Origin: Monosporascus cannonballus
Lineage: Eukaryota; Ascomycota; Sordariomycetes; Xylariales
Direction: 5' to 3'
Assembly: GCA_004154925.1 (NCBI GenBank)
Contig: QJNS01000059.1
Coordinates: 124,001-188,000, forward strand
DNA length: 64,000 bases
Position 1 is the stretch's first letter, and each line of letters starts with the position of its first letter. Under the pieces are notes generated by a model. The model was not told the DNA's origin and ran no database searches. It saw only the letters and a list, made by a program, of their open reading frames with translations. Shown here one piece after another: positions 12,360-24,900 of this stretch. The translations under genes were made by a program, and so were the position numbers.

Positions 12360-15300
12360 TCATGGCATCTCAATTCCCTGTAAATCACATAATCGCTTGA
12401 ACAACGATTCACGTCGCAATAGGTCAATAGGCCTGCCACATTCGGCGAGTTCGCCCGCGTCCATGACCATCACAAGGTCGAAGTCGATGATAGTGCTCAG
12501 CTGGTGCGCAACCCCGATGACTGTCCGGCCCTGGAATTCCTCGCGAATGATGCGCTGCATGATATCCTCTGTGTGTCTGTCGACGCTACGCTGTGTTAGC
12601 TGCCGAGTTCTCCTCGTGTTGATAATTCCGCTGTGGCCAAGACTTACTTGCTGGTTGCCTCGTCTAGCACGACGATCTTGCTCGGTCTCAGCACCGCTCG
12701 AGCTAAGGCGAGTAGTTGTTTCTGGCCCTGACTGAGCGTCTCTATGTCCAACTCCGAGTCAAGACCGCCGTTCGCCTCAATCACGTCCCATAGCTGAACC
12801 ATTTTGAGTGCCGAGCACATAGCGGCGGGCGAGGCCACGCCGAATGGATCAAGATTCTCCGCTACCTTCTTGTAGAAGAAATAAGGCTCTTGGGGGACCA
12901 TGTTGAGTGCGGAGCGAACGGTCGAGCGAGGCACGGTACTGACATCGAGGCCGTCAATAGTTATGGTCCCTGATGTCAGGTCAAGCAAGCGTGCAAGCGC
13001 CATAACTAAGGAACTCTTTCCGCTCCCGCTGCGCCCGCAAATGGCAACCTTTTGCCCACTCTTAATATGGATCGAGACGTCTCTGAAGGCGACGTTGGCT
13101 TTCTCAGAAGCATTGTAGTCGGCTGAGATGGAATCAAGATGCACACTACCAGATTGAGGCCAAGTTAGTGAGGGCGAGCTCGTGGTGTCCCCTTGGTTCT
13201 CGGATGGGATATTCTCTTCGAATGACTTTGTCCGTACAATAGCACCGAGAGAGGTCTCTAGGTTGGTCCAGTTCATGACGAACATTTTTAGCTCCTGGCT
13301 GATGGACATGAGGTTGATCAAGGCCACCCCAATGAACCCGGTCGAAGAAGAGCGTAGTTGGACTGCCACTGCGATTAGGACGACCGCAGTGATAGCAATC
13401 ATAAGGTCCAGAGCTAATTGCAGCCACCGCTGTACCATATAGAGAAGATACAAGGGCCTCTGAGACCCGTCCACCAGTTTGTGGTTCAGCTCGTTGTTGG
13501 CCTCGGACCACCCAAAAGCTCGGATGGTAGCAAGGCCGTGCAGTGTCTCTAAGAAATGCGTATACAAGGGGCTCTTCGCTTCTAGATCCAGGAACCTCAG
13601 CTGTCGAGAGGTACGCAAATAGAAACCTTGCACACCATAGAGCGCCCCAATCAGGAAGGGGTAAGCGATGGCTACGTACGGCGCCGCGGTTGCAATAATA
13701 ATCAGCTGGACGATGGCAACCAGCCCTGCCGACACGGTTTCGAGGAGGGCCATTGGGAGCTCACCGTCAATGAGGATGATATCCTGTGAAAAGCGATTCG
13801 TCGTGATTCCCACATCGACAGTGCTGAAGAACGACATAGGTGCCTGCATCACCGTCTTGAGCATGACTTCGTGCAACGATGACCCAGCCTTAACGGCTAT
13901 TGTGGTCAAGGTATGCCCGGCGAAGAGAGTCAGGAAGACCAATGCTAAGGTTTGGAACGTTGCATACACGCCTATGTAGTAGTTATTACGTTCCTTCCCT
14001 ATAACATTGTCTGCAGCCCAGAATTTGAGCCAAAGAGGCCCGATCGTAGAGAATACGGCCCAACCGCACTGGAAGACTGCAAATAGTAGCATTTGCCAGA
14101 GACCAATATGACCAAAGAAGTAACTATAGATGGAGCTATCCCCCAAGCGACGCATCATGTCTTCGGGGGGCTCTTCGCCAGCGTCATCGTGAAAGGATAG
14201 CCCGGGAGGCACCCCAACAACTTCCTTGTCTTTTTCGGAGTTAACTACCGGTCTCTCTCGAACAGTCAGCGACTTGATATATTCAGAGGCTTGACCTAGG
14301 TACTCGAAGGTTCCGCTATTCGCAACCCTTCCATGCCTGCTCAATGCAACAATATGATCTGCTCTCGGTAGCAGGTCGACATCGTGGGTAAAGAGCACAG
14401 TAGTGCGTCCCATCTTGCGCAGCAATCCACGAGCACTAAACACGTGCTCAAACACATGTTCCTTTGTCCGCGCATCCAAACCGCTCAGCGAATCGTCGAA
14501 TACGGTGATAGGAGCCTGGGCATACACAGCTCGAGCAATGGAAATTCTTTGGCGCTGGCCTCCGCTCAAGCTGACGCCCTTGCTGCCAATTCGGGTCTGA
14601 CCACCGTCCGGTAACGAAGATATGTCTTTGTCGAGATCCACTGCCCGCACTACCACATCATACCAGGCGCTGTCAAAATCGGAGCAGCCTAAGATGTTCT
14701 CTTGTAGAGTTCCGTTCATGAGGAATGGCTCCTGGTCACAGTATGCGATCGCCGAGGATTCCGTGTCCAGACGGACTTCTCCTTTTAGGCTTGGGAGCTC
14801 ACCAATGATTGCTTTGCTCAGAGTGCTCTTTCCGCTCGCCACTGGACCGATAACCAGTGTCAGTTTTGAGGCAGGGATCTCGATGTTGACCGCCTTCAAG
14901 ATTGGCTTGGAATCAGTCCATCCAAGCTCCCCGTCTCGAATGATGATTGCATTTCTACCTTTTCCCTTGAGCTGCTCTTGAACCTCATGTCTAGAATCAT
15001 TGCTGCTAGAAGTGGGCTGCCAGGATCCTAAATTGCGCTTCTCAGTTTTGGAGTGAGCTTGTAGATACTTGCCAATTCGTCCGAGGCATCCGAGAGACGC
15101 AACGAACAGTGGAATCGCTTGGAAAAGCCACACGAGAGGTTGAGTCATTAGGTGAAGGAGAGAAAGTGACGTGAATATCACGGTAGTATTGAGATTCGTC
15201 CCTGTGCTTTGTGCCTGCAAGACGAAGATCATGAATGTGAATACCGGCGATAGAAGCAGCGGGGTAAAGGAAACAGTGGCTGTGAGCACTTCAATGTATC

Positions 15301-16756
15301 GGAAATACTTGGCGGCATGAAGCTCCGCGGCGCGTAATTGCCCGAGCATAGCGTAGATGCCCTCAGAAAGGCCAAGGAGCTTAACCCCTTTCATGGCGGC
15401 TATTACTTTCGCTGTCGCAGCAACGCGCTCCTGAGCTGATTCCATCCATTTCACCTGACTTTTGTCGGCGTATGAGCTCATCAAAACGGAGCCTATGCTA
15501 GAGACAACTGCGACTACAGCTGGAGCTACGCAAACGACGCCAAGTTCTCCATACAGCAGCCAGACAGAAATGGCGACCTGCGCAGTGTTAGCCCAGATCT
15601 CATGGAGATCCTTACAACCTTGAATGAATCGCTCCATGTCGGTACTCATCAGTGCAACGGGAGCAGTCATGTCGTATTTGGCGGTATCGATTTCGGTCGT
15701 CTTTTTGTAGATCGCCGCGATAAGGCATCCGCGCATCTTAACGAGGCTCCTGTAGGTCAAGCGCCAGTAAGAACACGTCGAGATCGCCAGGCCGAAGTAA
15801 ACGAGTGCATACGCCCCGATGAACGCGGGTCCCGTGCCACCCACGAAGTTTCTCTCGCCCTCGAGATATAGCAGGAAACTGCGCAATAACAGTGGCTGAC
15901 ATATTGTAAATGCGCCCTGGGCAAGGCGTGGGGCCACAGGCGCCAGCAACGGCCACTTGAGGGTCCGCACGAGCACCCAAACAATTGCTAGCGGCGTATC
16001 GTTCTGTGAACTAGACGACCAAGACTCCCAAAACGCTTCTGAGAGCCGTGTAGTCTCAAGACCCTGGTCAAGGGCGTACAAGTCCGTAGGGGATAGAATT
16101 CGCTTGCGACCTTTAGCAAGAATACGACGAAGCCATAGTAGAAGACCTTGGCTGAAGATGCCACTTTTCTCTTCTGGGCTCCGCTCGCGCCAAATAGGTG
16201 AGAGGAATCGACCCTTCTCAGCACTCTCAAGCACTAACAGACTGAATTTAATGACTAGCGAGGTCGTGAACAGTGCCGGAATAACGATATCAGAACGTTT
16301 GAGCCACAGTGTTCGTGCTTGCACCGCATCGAACAACACTGAGAGGAGAAGATAGACATTGATTAGAGCTGACGGCCGCGGTGAGTATGCGTGTTCGAAC
16401 CATGATAGAGCACCTAGGACAAAGACGTCAACGAATGCAAGCGTTGCAGCCGGAAGACTCGTCCGGGTTGTATAAGATCCTGGTCGGGCGAAGAAGACCA
16501 ATAACGCTATTTGCACAGCTCCATAGCAGCCGATTGCGGCCAGTTTGCTGAGTTGGAAGATGGTGCCAGAGACCTCCCGCCTCCTGAAACGCAAGACACT
16601 CAAGCGCGCAGCGGATAGCAACAGGAAAACAGATGATGGCGCAATCAAGAAGAAGCTTTGCTCAAAAAGCAGAGTGAAGTCAAAGTCACCCCTACAGCCC
16701 TGGACAGTAGGACCGAAGCTGCCATCATCGCAAACAGTGGCATTGGCCATTGCCAT
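12360..16756 (-). CDS. ABCC/MRP-type ABC transporter, full length, one intron
   Basis: Exon 1 is 16756-12648 and exon 2 is 12585-12360. The 62-bp intron 12586-12647 has GTAAGT donor, GCTAAC branch-like site and GTAG acceptor, and splicing restores the ABC motif ATSNVDRHTED. The product is about 1,444 residues, the usual size for long ABCC proteins. Order: hydrophobic N-terminal TMD0, a linker, TMD1, NBD1, TMD2, NBD2. NBD1 has Walker A GPVASGKST (about residue 636), signature LSGGQRQR (about 727) and Walker B ITVFDDS, with Asp where a catalytic Glu is usual, as is common in ABCC NBD1. NBD2 has GRSGSGKSS (about 1239), LSQGQKQ (about 1339), IVVLDEATS (about 1359) and, in exon 2, the switch His in VAHQLST. 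Such proteins are ATP-driven exporters of conjugates, drugs or metabolites in plasma or vacuolar membrane; the substrate cannot be read from sequence. Two transposon clusters flank it. Confidence 0.93.
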
Positions 16757-17192
16757 TATTCACGATAGAGCGACTAAAGACGGAGGAAGGTCTACTCCTT
16801 GGAGAGACAGACGAAGAGGACGGTTTGGTTTCGCCTCGCTAATAAAGGGAAAGATGAGGGGCGGGTCCAACTTCCAACATGTCTGGGCACAATCACAGTA
16901 CATTTTCAAGATAGGACGGCTCAAGATTACCCCGACCGTGCGTAATCTGAAGATGAGTGGGGTGCCATTTTCATGGGAGCGGCTACACCCGATTCCCACC
17001 TGCCGTTTATAGAAGCCTAAGTTTAGACTTGTCGAGGATATATTTATTATGGGCTTTGCTATTCGAGCTGGAGCCCCACCCTGCCAACTGGATATGTCAG
17101 ATATAGGGGACATCAGTTGTGTTGTTCTATTCCGCTAAGTTGTACGTGCTATCGCACGCGTACAACTTTAAGTAGTTTAGCCACGGAACATA
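16757..17192 (-). promoter_or_regulatory. Upstream (promoter) region of the ABC gene, cut off by transposon P1
   Basis: 436 bp of balanced composition separate the start codon at 16756 from the pogo element P1, whose TA target site is 17191-17192. No transcription-factor site can be assigned with confidence. It contains a strong inverted repeat at 17137-17168. If the native promoter was longer, its distal part is now about 29 kb away, beyond 46142. Confidence 0.45.
17137..17168. repeat. Inverted repeat upstream of the ABC gene
   Basis: AAGTTGTACG (17137-17146) and CGTACAACTT (17159-17168) are exact reverse complements. The spacer adds TGC and GCA that can extend the stem with a small bulge. 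It lies about 380 bp upstream of the ABC start and 23 bp outside P1, so it belongs to the host locus or to an older element. Confidence 0.6.
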
Positions 17193-17225
17193 CCGTATTT
17201 TCCCTCGAAATTGATCCAAAGCTAA
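17193..17225. repeat. Left terminal inverted repeat of P1 (33 bp)
   Basis: Perfect inverse match to 46110-46142; outer flank TA at 17191-17192. Confidence 0.9.
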
Positions 17226-17230
17226 TCGCT

Positions 17231-17305
17231 GCTTTTAGCCACATAAAGCCTAGCTTTGCAGTAAATTGCACCCATCCACGGCTTTTAGCCGCTTATAGCC
17301 TAGCT
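17231..17305. repeat. Subterminal direct repeats in P1
   Basis: GCTTTTAGCCACATAAAGCC plus TAGCT at 17231-17255 recurs with four changes at 17281-17305, 50 bp further on and just inside the left terminal repeat. Subterminal repeats can be transposase binding sites; that role is inferred, and I did not find matching copies in the right arm. Confidence 0.45.
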
Positions 17306-18729
17306 ACCGTTTGTGGCGAATATCAGATTTTAACTTTTCGCTACGGGCTGCCATACGTAGTGATATGAGACCATATGCTTTTGAAGAAGCCCGTTTATTA
17401 TGTGATATTTAGGGTGTGTTCGATGGATCTCAGCGGCCGCGAAGCTTGTAGTTTTTCGCCACTCGCTCCCCATTCGCTCCCATATAACCATAACGCCTTT
17501 CCTTATTAGGAAGTGATTATCGTAAGACTTTATAAGTAACGGCCGCGAAGATTTTTTTGATATACCTTTGGCATTTAGGCCTAGACCGGCTAGCTTATCG
17601 CGGCCGATAAAGAAGCGACCGCGACGAAAAGCTGCCGTCGCGGCCATTAAAGCAGCGGCTATTTATACTGATTTTGTCTTTTATAATTTTATAAATCGTT
17701 AATTTTATGAGAATTATTGTCGAATATTATAAATTTATTGCTAAACTTTATAAAATTATTGTCGAACGTTAATACCCTATAATTATTATGCCGTTCGAAA
17801 ACGTAAATATTATAGTTATTATATACCAGTTTTGGCTAACGATAGCTAGGGTAATTGTATAGGTTTTCGATTTTGTTGTTAACGAAAAAGAATAACCGCG
17901 AGGTTATCGTAATATCGAATTTGACGGGTTATTAAAAAGTTATTAGTTAATAAAGTCTTCTAAAAAGGATATCGGTAATTATTATATTTTTAACGTTAGC
18001 GATTTCGAATTTTCTGATATTTTTCGAATGGGGAAAATTACTTTTTTAGTTTTTAAGTAGTAGATAAGGAATAATATATATTTTTAGGATAGAACGGATA
18101 TATTTATTTGCTAGATATTAATGATTTTTATTTAAATGTACGTTTTTAACGAATTTTAACGTAACGTTAAGTTCGTTTAGGGTTATTTTATTTATATAAT
18201 TAGCAATATTTTTATCAGGGATTTGACGTTTATTAAGTATTATATGTTAATTTTATTTGTTCGGCAAATCTTTATAAAGTAATTAATGAAGTCCGAGAGG
18301 ATTATCGCCGGTGGCCTTATTTTAAGGATTATATCGGAGTTATTGACGGTATGCAGATTTACGCCTCTGTACTGGCTAATTAGGCGAAAGTATGGCGTTA
18401 CGGTAAGGGCTTTTTTGCATAAAACGTACTGATAGTGATAAACTGGAATATAACTTTTATATATGTATACGCCGGTTGCAAGGGATTAATGGACGATAAA
18501 ACGGCATTTAAGTTCGTTATAATAGATAGTTTTAATATATTTCGCGAGATATATTTATTAGCAAATTCGGGATATATTTTTCGAAATGGAATAATTACGC
18601 CGTATTTGGGCGTAAAATATTATTTAAAGGAATAGGTTGCTGTTAATTAACGTTTTTAAAATTATTAAAAGCTGTATAATTTAAGGTATAGTTCGTTTAA
18701 AGTGACGGCGGAACGAATATTTAGTATTT

Positions 18730-18918
18730 TTGTTATGGGGCTGTATGGAGCCCTATTATAAAGCATCGAACAAACGCCGGTACCAAGCAGCATTAGCGCA
18801 GCGCCTTATATGCGAACATATATAACTATATTTTCATTTTTCCTTTTTTTTCTTTTGAGCTAAAAAATAAATTCTTATTAACAATTAATTGCAAACCGCT
18901 TAGGTAAAGCTTTTTACA
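18730..18918 (+). repeat. 5' LTR of G1 (189 bp)
   Basis: TGTTATGGGGCTGTATGGAG to TTTTTACA. Aligns throughout with 26027-26217, sharing blocks such as aaacgccggtaccaa and gcattagcgcagcgcc. Confidence 0.88.
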
Positions 18919-21145
18919 TATTTTTCAGCTTATTATTTAGCAAAACAAAAGACGTTCGGGATCAGATATTAGGATTTTCGAACGTTTTTTAAGGGGCCTA
19001 ATAAAAGGCCCTTATCGACCCAAAGTTATAAAGGATATTTAACGCTATAACGGAAACCATAATAAGCTCGATAACGGCTATAAAATAACGTATAAATTAC
19101 TAATTTAAAAAAGCAAAAAAAGGAAACCTAGCTTCGTAAGCATATAAAAACGCAATATAAGGTAAATAAAGAATTAATACAAACGGCCGAATAATTCAAA
19201 AACGGCTTAAACGATTAAATTAACAATAGGAGCCAAACGAAAACCGTTATTTTGGCCGGAAAAATTCGACGGGACAAAAAAGAAATACCCCGGATAATAT
19301 ATATCTAAAACTTACAAATCCGAAATAAACGTTATTTTTGTAAAAAAAGTTCGTAAGCAATTTTACGCCACATACGAAAAATTTAAAACTAATATATAAC
19401 GTACGGTTATTACTTATTATATTACCGGAAGCTTAAATAACATTTATAACTCTGCCGGTTTTCTTTAGGTATTATACGAATAATATAATAATCGGCATAA
19501 GAAAAAAAAAGTAATTAAACGTTTTCGGAACTAAAAATAACTTAATAACGCAAAATTTTCATTGTTTTATTTCTTATTCGAAAAAACGTTAATAAACGTA
19601 AAAGAATTACTTAATTAATAAAGGCAAAATTTACATTTTTTTTTAAAAAATACTAAATAAAAGATTTACCCAAGTTTTAATCCTAATAAACTTCTTTAAA
19701 AACTATCACGCATAAATAAATAAGGTAATAAAAATCGCTAGACGCCTTAAAAAATAATACGGCAAAAAAAATAAATAATTTTCTAATAACCCAATTAAAC
19801 GGTAATAATCAAATAAAAAATAACCTAAATAATAATATAAACATAACGGGTGTTTTGGTAATAAAACCGCAAAAATAAAAACCCCAAACCTTATTCTTAA
19901 AGCCGAAACAATACGCGCAATAAATAATTTAAAAAAACAAAACGCCCGTAAAGTAAAGGGCATTTACTTACGCTATAAACGTTTTAACTATAAAGCGAAC
20001 CGCTATCTGTTTTTACCAGCAAAAAAGCCGCAAAAAATTCAATTCGTAAAAAGTATATGAAAACGAAAAATCGGAATATAAAAGCGAAAAAAATAACTTT
20101 TAAATATTAATACGTTTAAAAAGGAAAAACAACCTAGGCCAAAATAAACATTACGAAACCAAATATAGACAATATTTTATTTACTATCGATATATATATT
20201 AATTAAGAAAGATTTATAAAAGTTTTTATGAATTAAGGATATAAATATTTTGCCGTAATAAACGAAACGTTCGTAAAACGTTTACGATTATCGCATATTT
20301 TAATAAAATTATGCGGATTAAAAAATATTCGAAAAAGAGCTACTAATAATATAAAAATTAAAAGAAAAATAATATATATAAAGCTAAATATCGACGATTT
20401 CAAAACTAAAATATTCGTATATATTATTAATAACTTTAATTACCTTTTAATTTTAAAAAAGCCTTAAATAAAGCATTATAACATCGTATACGTAATACAA
20501 AAGCATTTTCTAACTGTAAACGCTATAGGTCATATAAAGGTTTACGAAAAGAAAAATTACAAAATTTAAAAAAAATGTATAAATAATTTACAGAATAAAA
20601 CAATTAATTATTGCCTTTAAAACAGAATTTCGGAAAATAAGAAAGATTAAAAGGATTAAATAAGAAATTCAGCTATTTTTAATTACTTTAGCCAATATTA
20701 ATAAGGCGTTAACGCCTAAAAAAATAGAAGTTAACGAAAAACTTCCGTTTAAATTAAAAACGTTTCGAAAGCTGTTCGACAAAAAACTAGGTAACGCCTT
20801 ACCTTTACCCCGCCCTAAAATGGACCATATAATTTTATTGCGCAAAGACGAAGCAGGGAAGGAAATGCCAATATTATAAGAACTTTTATATAATATAATT
20901 AAGGACGAACTGTTAACCTTAAAGAAAACCATAACAGAATTTTTAAATAAAGGGTATATCTGCATAAATAACTTATTTATAAAAATTCCGGTCCTATTTA
21001 TAAAAGAACACGAAAAAAGCTATATTTTTATTGCGATTATTAGGCGTTAAATATAATAACCGAAAAAAATTATTACTTTTTACCTTTTATTTCGGAAACC
21101 TTAAGGTTATTTTTTTACGTTAAATAATTTACGAAAATAAACGTC

Positions 21146-21561
21146 TGTAACGAACCTGTCATACATCCACCTGGAGGTATGAGCAGTATCCGAAAAGGGT
21201 CTTGATTTGCAGGTAACAATAGGGCGAGGAATGATTCAGTGATCTGTTCGTTAAAGAGATTTAAGTACTCTTCCCTCAATTAGAGAACGGTGCAGTTGCC
21301 TCTGACTGAGAGCTTAGATTGATAGCTAAGGAACGAAACTAGGTAGGTGCTATTTACATGAGAGACCGATTCATTATATATCCCAACTCCCAAAGTGAGT
21401 GTGTTGTGGATCTATGTGATCTATGTGATCTGGTTAGATCACTTAGATCACTTAGATCACGGAACAAGCCAAGCTTCCCTGTCCGGAGTTTAGCCGTGAC
21501 AGGTCCGCGCTAGGCCTCAAAGGTAGGTTTCTTGGAGGCAGGAACCCTGGTTCCTGTAACA
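21146..21561. repeat. Solo LTR (416 bp) in the reverse transcriptase of G1
   Basis: Begins TGTAACGAACC and ends GGTTCCTGTAACA, so short terminal inverted repeats are visible. It is flanked by ACGTC on both sides (21141-21145 and 21562-21566). Composition is balanced, in sharp contrast with the surrounding G1 sequence, so it was largely spared by RIP or is recent. It has no internal coding sequence. It contains a large imperfect hairpin at 21406-21460. Confidence 0.88.
21406..21460. repeat. Hairpin made of tandem 9-mers
   Basis: The left arm holds gatctatgt repeated (gtggatctatgtgatctatg onward, 21406-21431). The right arm holds agatcactt repeated (21436-21460). The arms pair over about 25 bp with a T/A mismatch recurring in each unit, around a 4-nt loop. 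Confidence 0.6.
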
Positions 21562-21578
21562 ACGTCCAAATAATGTTT

Positions 21579-21903
21579 TGTTACGACTTGATAAGCCACG
21601 GCCTCTAAAAACGGTCGCAACGGGAAAGGCCAAGAAAACTATGTGGATCAGGTCACGTGATGGATCACTAACTTACTGGTGGTGAGCCAGCTAAAAAGAA
21701 AAAGGATATATACGTTCATTAATCCCATAGTCTAGATAGCTCCAGCTTGCAACACTCATCAATACCAATCGTTTGCGACAACCAGGTATTAAGAGACGTG
21801 ACACGTTGCTGTATCTATTGCTCAGATTTCCCACGATACTCCTGCCAACATAAACCCGTCGGCTTAAGGTTTAATAGTTGGTTAAACCACCTAGCTCGTC
21901 ACA
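21579..21903. repeat. Solo LTR (325 bp) of the G2 family in G1
   Basis: TGTTACGACTTGATAAGCC to CTAGCTCGTCACA, flanked by TGTTT (21574-21578 and 21904-21908). Its last part (gatactcctgccaacataaa, then tttaatagttggttaaac) matches the G2 LTRs. It is the least mutated family member in the window, 12 bp from the other solo LTR's target copy. The open frame at 21747-21980 is chance. Confidence 0.88.
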
Positions 21904-24900
21904 TGTTTTATAAAATTAAAATTAAAAAAATGAATAAAAAACGGCATTCCGAATACGTTTCGGCTTATACGAATAACTAGTATACTATTCGGCTTATATA
22001 GGGCTTCTGTAATTTTTTAACAATACGTTAACGGGGTTCTAAAAGAATACCTCAACGTTTTCTACTTAACGTATATAAATAACATCCTTATCTTTTTTTC
22101 CGAATCCAAATAAAATTATATATAAAAAATAAAAAAAGATTTTAAGCCATTTAAAAAAAAGCAAATTTAAATCTAAATATTTTCAAATGCGAATTCGCCA
22201 TAAAAACGATAAAATATTTTAGATTTATTATAGACGCCGAAAAAGGGATACGAATAAACCCCGAGAAATTACGCGCGATTAGAAAATAAGAAAGTTTTAA
22301 ACCTTTTAAAAAAATCCGAAAATTCTTAAATTTCATAAATTTTTACCGCAGCTTTATATCCTATTACGCGGACATATCGGCACCGCTAATAGCCCAAACT
22401 CGGGAAAAAAATAACGTTCGAACGTCTTAAAAACGCCTTTATGACGGATCTAATTTTGGCGTAATAAAACTTTGAAAAATTTATAATATTAAAAACAAAT
22501 TATTTAAAAATAATATACAAAAGTTATTTATCCTAAGTTAATAAATCAAGAATATTACATCCGGTTACTTAATATTGTAAAAATTAAATTTTAATAAAAT
22601 TAATTACGAAATATATAATAAAACATTTCAAATAATAATAAATTACTTAAAAATATAAAATATGAAATTACGTAACGTAATAACCTTATTTAAGATTATT
22701 CCCGATTACAAAAATTTAAATAAATATTAAATAAAGTAATTAAAGGAATTATTTCGTTTTAATTTTTATTTCGAATTTCGTATCGGCCGTTTAAACATTA
22801 AGGCCAATATATTTTTACGCAAAAAACAAAATATGCTTATAAGAAAAAATAATAACCGGAAAACTGTACGAAAATTTCAGTTAATAAAAGCTAAATAATT
22901 ACTTATATTATTTATAAAATGTTGGAAATACGCCGAAAATACAATAACGGTTAATAATATTAACATTAAAAATAACGGATTACTTTAAAAAACGTAAATA
23001 TTTTAATATTAAAAAAATATTTAAAGATTTTAGAACGTAACGTTAAAACATAATAAAAGTTACAACCGTATTATTAGAGCCATTACAAAGAGGAAACGCA
23101 ATTTTCTTCTAAAATTAAAATTATTAATATTAATTGCAAAATATACCTTAAACGTTAAAAACCTTTTTTAATTTCGAAAACGCCTTTAAATCCCAAATTA
23201 AAAATTATTTAAAATAACCTTAATATAAAATACTTACGATTTCTATATAATAAACCACCTAGGTAAAAAGATTACAATAACGGTATTTTCGAAAAACTTC
23301 TTTTAGCTGAATATATATCGTATAATAAAGGGGTTTTATAAGAATTACGACGTATACGGTTACAAAAACGTATAAAAATAAGAAAAAAAAAGGTTTTTAA
23401 AGTTATTCCCGGGTTCTGAACAATTTTATAATAAGTTATTAATCGATTTTATAATTAATTTATCAACCGCTTTTAAACATAATTTATATTTTTAAATAAT
23501 TATAATAAATTAATTTTTAAAATAATAATCTTAAAACTAAGACGTACGATAAATATAAAAACATATACGGAAATATTTATAAATGCATATTAAAAATTTT
23601 ATATTTTCCTTAAAGTTATTATAAATAATAAGAAAATTAATTAAATAAGGAAATTCTGGATCGGATTTTACGAACTAATAAAAATAAAATAACGCTTTTT
23701 TACGATATACCACTCAGAAATCAATAATACCACGGAAAAAGTTAATCAAAAAATATTAACTTATTTACGAACGTTTATGACGTATTCGTAATAAAAATAA
23801 AATAAAATCCTTTTGGGAGCGATATTCGTAATTAATAATCAAAATATGATTTCGGTAAAATTATATCTTGTTTTCTTATTTTACAGATATTACGTTAACT
23901 CGATTTCTTAAATAAAAAGCAATTCGGTAACCAAAAAAAATCTATATATAAAAACGGAAAATTTCGTCAGGAAATTGCAAAAAAATACAGAATTTTCCTA
24001 AGCCGTAATGGCGGCGGCCTAGCAAACCCAGAAAAAAATAGCAAATAAACGTCGTTTTTTCGTCAAAAAATACGAAATTAACGACAAAATCTAATTATTC
24101 TTAAAAATATTATTACCTCCGGGCCATTAAAAATATTAAGGAAATTTTAAATAAAATATTAGGTAATTAAAATAATTAATTTTTACGTTATCGAACTAAA
24201 TATATTTAAAAAGGTTTTTAACCGTTTTTATGTTAATTTATTAAAATGCGTAAACCGCATCTTTTTACCGTTCTAAATTAAGGCAAATACGTAACCCCTT
24301 TTTATTATCTTTAAAAAAATAACGAACCAGAATTTAAAATCGAAAATATTTTTCGAATCCGGATTAAGAAAATAAAAAAAGCTTTATACGCGAAGTCCAG
24401 ATAAAGTAATTAAATTACGCAAAACCGATTTAAAAATTGTTCGAAAAATTCGCAAATTCGACGGTTTTATAATAGTTCGAAAGAAAATACGGTAATATAA
24501 CTATTAATAACGAACCCTAAATCCAGCATGCTATCCGAAAACGGATAAATAAAAGTCCAGCCTAAAAGTACCGGCCGGACGACATATAGACGATATAGAA
24601 AATTTAGGGAAACTGCTTAAAAATAACCTTATATAATTTGTAAAAAAGATTAAAATAACGCTTCCGCTTTTTATAAATAAAACATATTAAAAAGGAATTA
24701 AAAATTATAAAAATAATATACCAATTACGAAATTATTTAAGTATTTTTAAAAATATATAAATTTAACGATTTACCTTATAAATTTAAAACGTTAATATTA
24801 CGCGTGAATTTCGTATTTAAGGCATACGATTATTCGGCCTTATTTATATTAAATTCCGGCAAAACCGGGATTTTTTCTTTAATCGCCTAAGTTATAATTA

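Larger units (their letters stand above)
18919..24450 (+). pseudogene. Gypsy gag-pol relic of G1
   Basis: Order expected for gypsy: gag, protease, reverse transcriptase, RNase H, integrase. The reverse-transcriptase core is readable from about 21060 to 22100 when the two solo LTRs (21146-21561 and 21579-21903) are ignored: KINV before them, then FYKIKIKKMNKKRHSEYVSAYTNN, and later a decayed active-site region near 22080. Integrase fragments lie at about 23640-23790. A putative gag region (19000-20500) is too degraded for motifs. Sense-strand stops are dense. The small open frames on the minus strand (19706-19963, 20669-20965, 22151-22336) are antisense by-products. Confidence 0.7.

Noticed and set aside
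12397..16355. Several 65-130-codon ORFs antisense or out of frame to the ABC transporter gene
   Set aside because: Shadows of a long, well-supported coding sequence; none has its own motifs.
17117..17368. ORF sharing TVFSLEIDPKL with a minus-strand ORF at 45949-46257, suggesting a conserved protein
   Set aside because: The shared residues are the translation of the 33-bp terminal inverted repeats of P1, read from opposite strands.
21157..21903. A single 750-bp LTR from TGTCATAC to GTCACA in G1
   Set aside because: The 5-bp flanks do not match; splitting it into two solo LTRs gives two perfect target duplications (ACGTC and TGTTT).
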